Shown piece after piece: positions 22,247-26,267 of a DNA stretch of 26,267 nucleotides (position 1 is its first letter; each line of letters begins with the position of its first letter). Made by a program: the position numbers and the translations under genes. Source of the DNA: JAJFUG01 sp964386505. GTDB taxonomy: Bacteria; Gemmatimonadota; Glassbacteria; GWA2-58-10. The notes beneath the pieces were generated by a model. It was not told where the DNA came from, made no database searches, and was given only the letters and a program-made list of their open reading frames with translations. The stretch is taken from assembly GCA_964386505.1 (NCBI GenBank), contig CAYLSM010000043.1, positions 1 through 26,267 of the forward strand. Direction: 5' to 3'.

Positions 22247-24256
22247 TCATTCAGCGTGTCCGTGCCGCGGCAGGCTGATCCGGAACGTGGTGCCGGTGGG
22301 CCCCTGCTCCGGATCGGCGTTCGATTCGAGGGTGATGTCCCCCCGGTGCATCTTTACGATCCCGTAAGTCACCGCCAGGCCCAGGCCCGTGCCGACGCCC
22401 AGTTTTTTGGTGGTGAAAAACGGCTCGAAAATCTTCTGGATGTTTTCTTTCGGTATACCCACTCCGGTGTCGGAGATGGCGATGGTCACTTTCTCGGTGT
22501 TCCCGTCGCAGGTCAGTGTCAGCCCGCCGCCGCCCGACATGGCGGTCACCGCGTTCGAAATCAGGTTGGTCAGGGCCTGGATCATCTGGTCGCGGTCGAG
22601 TTTGGCCTCGGGAGAATCGCCCAGACGGTCGACTATCTCCATGTTGACATTCTCGGGCACGCGCACCGAGCGCAACGCCGCCTCAAGCATGTCGCGCACG
22701 TTGACCGGCTGACGGACCACCTTGTTGCGGCGGGCGAAATGCAGCAGCCCGGCCACGATTTTCTTGCAGCGGTCGGCCTGCTCCACGATCATCTGCAGGT
22801 CCTCGTGCATCCCGTTCGAGGTCGCCCCCTCCTCCATCAGGATATGGGCGTACATCAGGACCACGCCCAGGGGGTTGTTGATCTCGTGGGCGATACCCGC
22901 AGCCAGTTGGCCCATGGTGGCCAGCTTTTCCGACTGCACCAGCGCCTCGCGCGCCGAGGCCAGTTTTTCGTTGGACACGGCCAGCTCGCCCACGGTCCGC
23001 CGCAATTGCTCGATGGTGAACGGCAGGCACATCTCGCTTTCGGCCAGGCCCTTGAAAATGGCCACGGCATGCTCCAGGCAGGTCTCGTAACCGCAGGCGC
23101 CGCAATTGAGTTCGTCCTCGGGGTTCTGCTTGCCCATGCGCGACATGATCCGGCGCAGCTCATCCGGTGAGGGCATGGGCATGCGCTGGTCATTCACCTG
23201 GAACACCCGGCTCAGGTCGAGTCCCTCCAGGCTCTGACGGATTCGCTCGCTGATCTCGCCGTCCGGGTGGGCGATACGCCAGCGCACGTAGCGGCTGACC
23301 TGGGCGCGGCGGCTGTAGGGGGCCTGGGTGCTGCTCATCCCGGCGCCCATGATGCATCCGTTGCAGCAGAGCACCTCCAGCAGGCGGGCGTTGATGTTGC
23401 CGGCATCGTAATCCTTGATCGCGTCGACGAACCCGGTACGGCCCTCGGCCACCACCACGTCGTCCGTGATCAGGTTCTCGTCGATCTCGGCCGCCTGCAG
23501 CAGCCCCCGGCTGATAGGGAACAGCGCCCCCTCTCCGGCATAGGGCGGGTCGAAATCGCCCGGCTCGGCCTGCCCGGCTTTTATTCCCCTCTCTTCGAAC
23601 ATCTGCCGCAACTCGATGAATGTCAAGGCGGCGTCCACCTCTTCCGGCAGGCTGCAACTGTCGGCCTCGCCTTTTTTGGCGATGCACGGCCCGATGAAAA
23701 CTATCTTCACCTCCGGTCCGTACAGACGGTGCAGAAAGCGTGCCTGGGCCACCATGGGCGAGACTATCGGGGCCAGGTTCTCCACCAGGCTGGGGTGGTA
23801 GCGCTCCACGTAGGCCACCACCGAGGGGCAGGTGGTGGCGATCAGGTGCCGGTCGGGGTGCGTCTCCACCATCTTGTGGTAGGCGCGGGCCACCAGGTCG
23901 GCGCCGAACGCCACCTCGTGCACGTACTCGAAACCCAGCTTGCGCAGCATGCCGCAGAGGGCCAGGTGGTCGATCTCGCTGAACTCGGCCGGAAAACTGG
24001 GGGCCAGGCAGGCCGCCACCGGCTGACCTGAGTCCAGCATGTCGTACACCTTGTGCACCGAACTGAGTACCCGCTTGGCGTGCTGCGAGCAGACCTTGAC
24101 ACAGTTACCGCAGCCGATGCAGCGCTCGCTGATCACCTCGGCCTGACCCTCCACGATCCGGATCGCCTTGGCCGGGCATTCCCGTACGCAGGTGTAGCAC
24201 ACCCGGCAGCGTTCCTTGATTGTGGTGATCAGTGGCGTCTCACTGCGGCGCAGCAT
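22247..24256 (-). CDS. hydS: Sensory [FeFe]-hydrogenase fused to histidine kinase (HydS, group C-like)
   Basis: This 669-residue protein joins an H2 sensor to a kinase. Domains in order: two 4Fe-4S clusters (Cys17/20/23/27 and 46/49/52/56); an H-cluster domain (about 75-350) with modified signatures TTCPS (Cys143), GPCIAKKGE (Cys191) and EVLCCNGC (Cys297/298 and 301); an extra Fe-S motif of the CxxCx4Cx16C type (Cys385, 388, 393, 410); a coiled-coil linker (about 415-445); HisKA with His457 in AAGIAHEINNPL; HATPase with DTGVGIP (596-602) and GTGLGL. The usual TSCCP, MPC and MACPGG signatures are altered, as known for sensory group C hydrogenases with low turnover. AAGGAAAGG lies 7 bases before the ATG. 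It is next to a catalytic HydA, suggesting feedback control. No membrane segment is seen. Confidence 0.9.
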   Translation of the reverse strand: MLRRSETPLITTIKERCRVCYTCVRECPAKAIRIVEGQAEVISERCIGCGNCVKVCSQHAKRVLSSVHKVYDMLDSGQPVAACLAPSFPAEFSEIDHLALCGMLRKLGFEYVHEVAFGADLVARAYHKMVETHPDRHLIATTCPSVVAYVERYHPSLVENLAPIVSPMVAQARFLHRLYGPEVKIVFIGPCIAKKGEADSCSLPEEVDAALTFIELRQMFEERGIKAGQAEPGDFDPPYAGEGALFPISRGLLQAAEIDENLITDDVVVAEGRTGFVDAIKDYDAGNINARLLEVLCCNGCIMGAGMSSTQAPYSRRAQVSRYVRWRIAHPDGEISERIRQSLEGLDLSRVFQVNDQRMPMPSPDELRRIMSRMGKQNPEDELNCGACGYETCLEHAVAIFKGLAESEMCLPFTIEQLRRTVGELAVSNEKLASAREALVQSEKLATMGQLAAGIAHEINNPLGVVLMYAHILMEEGATSNGMHEDLQMIVEQADRCKKIVAGLLHFARRNKVVRQPVNVRDMLEAALRSVRVPENVNMEIVDRLGDSPEAKLDRDQMIQALTNLISNAVTAMSGGGGLTLTCDGNTEKVTIAISDTGVGIPKENIQKIFEPFFTTKKLGVGTGLGLAVTYGIVKMHRGDITLESNADPEQGPTGTTFRISLPRHGHAE

Positions 24257-24285
24257 GGCGATGCCTTTCCTTCAGTATCATCTCA

Positions 24286-24301
24286 CCCGATGAATATCGG
24301 G
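24286..24301 (-). promoter_or_regulatory. Leader hairpin before the sensory hydrogenase gene
   Basis: cccgat (24286-24291) pairs perfectly with atcggg (24296-24301) across a 4-nt loop, 30 bases ahead of the start codon. It is the third of three consecutive hairpins between hydA and the sensory gene. Confidence 0.4.
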
Positions 24302-24329
24302 ATTACTACATGCAAGTCACTAATCCGTG

Positions 24330-24373
24330 GGGCGGACCCATGTGTCCGCCCGGGAGCACCCGCGGGTGCTCCC
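24330..24373. repeat. Two abutting GC-rich palindromes between hydA and the sensory hydrogenase gene
   Basis: The first hairpin has an 8-bp perfect stem (24330-24337 with 24344-24351, 6-nt loop). The second, starting at the very next base, is a perfect 22-bp palindrome (24352-24373; arms gggagcaccc and gggtgctccc, centre gc). On the minus strand no run of T follows, so they look more like REP-type intergenic repeats or mRNA-processing elements than an intrinsic terminator. They may lower expression of the downstream sensory and maturase genes relative to hydA. Confidence 0.6.
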
Positions 24374-24404
24374 CAGCACAGACCGGAAAGACTGTTAAAA
24401 CAGC

Positions 24405-26129
24405 TTACAGCAGCACCTCGCGCTTACCGTAGTGGGTGTGCAGAAGGTGATGGCTGCGCTCACCCAGCGGCTTCTCCAGGAACTCGTCATACAGACGGCG
24501 GATCGCCTCGTTGCGATGCGACAGGCGCAGTGGCTCGTCGCGGTCGATCGTGTAGAGGGCCTGCATCCTGGCGCGCACGGCCTCCAGGTCGGTGGAGAAC
24601 GGCTGTCCGCCGCCGCCGACGCAGCCGCCCGGGCAGGTCATGACCTCGATGAAATGCAGGTCGCTGCGCTTGCCCGACATGATCTCGTCCATCAACTGAC
24701 GGGCGTTGCCCAGACCGTTGGCCACGGCGATGTTCAACTCAAGGCCCGCCACCTTGGCCGTGGTGGTCTTCACCCCGTTCAAACCACGCAGATCGGTGAC
24801 CACCGGGTCCTTGGGGTCTTCGCCGGTCAGCATCCAGTGCGCGGTGCGAAGCGCGGCCTCCATCACTCCGCCCGAGGCGCCGAACAGCTTGCCGGCGGTC
24901 GAGCGCGTGCCGAACGGTGAATCCGGGGCCTCGGGCTCCAGGTTCTTCAGGTCCAGGCCGCGGGTGCGGATCAACCGCGCCAGTTCGCGGGTGGTCAGCA
25001 CGGCGTCGATGTCCGGAATCCCGTTCTCGGCGTGCTCGGGCCGCATGGCCTCGAATTTTTTGGCCGTGCAGGGCATGATCGAAACCGAATATACGTGCTT
25101 GGGATCGAGATTCTCGCGCGGGGCGAAATAGTTCTTGATCACCGCGCCCAGCATCTGCTGCGGGCTTTTGCAGGTCGACAGGTTCGGGATCATCTCGGGA
25201 TAGAACTGCTCGACGAACTTGATCCAGCCGGGCGAACAACTGGTCATCATCGGCAGTGCGCCGCCGTTCTGGATGCGGTGGACCAGCTCGCTGGCCTCCT
25301 CCATGATCGTCAGGTCGGCCGAGAACGAGGTGTCGAACACGCGGTCGAACCCGAGCTGGCGAAGCGCGGCTGTCAGCACGCCCGCCACGTCAACTCCGGG
25401 CTTGATCCCGAACTCCTCGCCGATAGTCACCGAGACCGCGGGGGCGTGCTGCACCACCACGAAAGTCTCCGGGTGCTTGATCGCGTCCAGCACCTGCTTG
25501 AGCGAACCCTGCTCGCGCAGGGCGCCGGTGGGGCAGACCAGGATGCACTGGCCGCAGTTGACACAGCTCGATACGTTCATGCCCTCGTTGAACGCGGTGC
25601 CGATATGGGCCCGGCTGCCGCGGCCGATGAAATCGATGGCCGCCACACCCTGAACCTCCTCGCAGACACGCACGCACTTGCCGCAGAGGATGCACTTGTT
25701 GGGGTCGCGCTCCACCGCGGGGCTGGAGACATCCAGCTCGAACGAGTTCTTGTCGCCGCTGTAGCGGCGCTCGCGCACGCCCAGTTCCTCGGCCAGGCCC
25801 TGCAGGGTGCAGTCACGGCTGCGCACGCAGTAGAGACAGTCATCCGGGTGGTTGGCCAGGAGCAGCTCGATGATGGTCTTGCGGGCCCGGACAGCCCGCG
25901 GACTGTGGGTCTTGACTTTCATGCCCTCGGCCACTGGGAACGAGCAGCTCGGGACCAGATTGCGCTGGCCCTCCACCTCGACCACGCACAGACGGCAGGC
26001 GCCGGTGGGGAACAGATGGTCCAGGTGGCAGAGGGTCGGGACCTTGATCCCGGCGCGGGTGAGAGCATCCAGCAGCGTCTCGCCGCGCTTGGCGGTTATT
26101 TTCTTGTTGTTGACTTCAATGTTTATCAC
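24405..26129 (-). CDS. hydA: [FeFe]-hydrogenase catalytic subunit HydA, HydABC-type
   Basis: HydA makes or oxidises H2 at the H-cluster; in HydABC enzymes it is coupled to NAD and ferredoxin. The 574-residue protein has an N-terminal 2Fe-2S domain (Cys34, 45, 48, 62), a His-Cys3 cluster (His94, Cys98, 101, 107), two 4Fe-4S clusters (Cys146/149/152/156 and 189/192/195/199), then the H-cluster domain with TSCSPGW (Cys298), MPCTAKK (Cys354) and EVMTCPGGC (Cys499, 503), and a small-subunit-like tail. The residue after Cys298 is Ser, where many catalytic enzymes have the proton-relay Cys (TSCCP). Translation appears to start at GTG (26129), with GAGG 6 bases upstream, 12 bases after the hydB-like stop. 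The hydB-like neighbour supports a bifurcating complex. Confidence 0.93.
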   Translation of the reverse strand: MINIEVNNKKITAKRGETLLDALTRAGIKVPTLCHLDHLFPTGACRLCVVEVEGQRNLVPSCSFPVAEGMKVKTHSPRAVRARKTIIELLLANHPDDCLYCVRSRDCTLQGLAEELGVRERRYSGDKNSFELDVSSPAVERDPNKCILCGKCVRVCEEVQGVAAIDFIGRGSRAHIGTAFNEGMNVSSCVNCGQCILVCPTGALREQGSLKQVLDAIKHPETFVVVQHAPAVSVTIGEEFGIKPGVDVAGVLTAALRQLGFDRVFDTSFSADLTIMEEASELVHRIQNGGALPMMTSCSPGWIKFVEQFYPEMIPNLSTCKSPQQMLGAVIKNYFAPRENLDPKHVYSVSIMPCTAKKFEAMRPEHAENGIPDIDAVLTTRELARLIRTRGLDLKNLEPEAPDSPFGTRSTAGKLFGASGGVMEAALRTAHWMLTGEDPKDPVVTDLRGLNGVKTTTAKVAGLELNIAVANGLGNARQLMDEIMSGKRSDLHFIEVMTCPGGCVGGGGQPFSTDLEAVRARMQALYTIDRDEPLRLSHRNEAIRRLYDEFLEKPLGERSHHLLHTHYGKREVLL

Positions 26130-26141
26130 GGTCGGCCTCGC

Positions 26142-26267
26142 TTACTCAACCAGGACTGCGTCATGCCGGCAGACATCCAGGCAGGTTCCGCAGCCGATGC
26201 ATTTTTCGAATATGATGTAGTGCGGGCCCATCTTCGAGCCGACAATCGCCTCGGCCGGACAGTTGCG
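26142..26267 (-). CDS. hydB: HydB/NuoF-like subunit, C-terminal fragment
   Basis: Only the last 41 codons are in the window; the gene continues past its right edge. The visible part is RNCPAEAIVGSK, then CIGCGTCLDVC and a short tail ending in LVE. This is the C-terminal ferredoxin-like 4Fe-4S domain that HydB of HydABC hydrogenases adds to a NuoF-type flavin/NADH module; the first Cys (NCP) would complete the preceding cluster. Its stop codon (TAA, 26142-26144) lies 12 bases before the hydA start codon. Given the adjacent hydA, HydB is the best call, but a NuoF or formate dehydrogenase subunit with the same tail is possible. Confidence 0.75.
   Translation of the reverse strand, partial: RNCPAEAIVGSKMGPHYIIFEKCIGCGTCLDVCRHDAVLVE

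Noticed and set aside
1..26267. tRNA, rRNA or CRISPR array
   Set aside because: Scanning for T-loop-like motifs found them only inside coding genes, and no regularly spaced direct repeats are present.

Overview
The window is GC-rich chromosomal DNA, densely coded and mostly minus-strand. It comes from a Gram-negative, probably anaerobic bacterium. The outer membrane is implied by a PilQ-type secretin and lipoprotein-like signals; anaerobic H2 metabolism is implied by a complete HydA, the maturases HydE and HydG, and a sensory [FeFe]-hydrogenase kinase. The short RpoD-like sigma factor (about 300 residues, no region 1.1) resembles the Bacteroidota/FCB type, so an uncultured FCB-group lineage is my best guess. 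That placement is inference; no rRNA gene is present.

Layout. 1-335: non-coding, with a MITE-like inverted-repeat element flanked by an 11-bp direct repeat, then a terminator serving the minus-strand operon. 336-7636 (minus): a type IV pilus operon read as pilM, pilN, a small putative lipoprotein gene, pilO, pilP, pilQ and a seven-module Ig-like surface protein. A strong promoter lies at 7679-7708 and a terminator at 281-309. 7637-8118: leader and intergenic DNA. 8119-10555 (minus): csrA, two cysteine-containing proteins of unknown function and the sigma factor. 10775-14146 (minus): a large fusion of an Endonuclease Q-like PHP nuclease to a UvrD-type helicase. 14251-14607 (minus): a small membrane protein. 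14846-17278 (plus): a divergent Nramp-superfamily transporter and two YIP1-family membrane proteins. 17337-17394: a structured convergent intergenic element. 17429-17701 (minus): HU. 18128-26267 (minus): a hydrogenase locus read as hydB-like 3' end, hydA, sensory hydrogenase-histidine kinase, receiver protein, receiver-kinase, hydE, hydG.

How the genes fit together. PilM, PilN, PilO and PilP form the inner-membrane alignment complex and link to the PilQ pore; the extra lipoprotein and Ig-like protein share the transcription unit and probably work at the cell surface. HydA has the modular build of a HydABC-type NAD-linked bifurcating enzyme and follows a HydB/NuoF-like tail. HydE and HydG build the H-cluster; the third maturase, HydF, is not in the window. 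Between enzyme and maturases sits what looks like a complete H2-sensing phosphorelay, but none of its proteins has a DNA-binding output domain.

The most notable items are the H2-sensing relay beside its own hydrogenase, serine at the proton-relay position of HydA, the EndoQ-helicase fusion, the Ig-like and lipoprotein additions to the pil operon, the Nramp homologue without its metal-binding motifs, and several palindromic intergenic elements.
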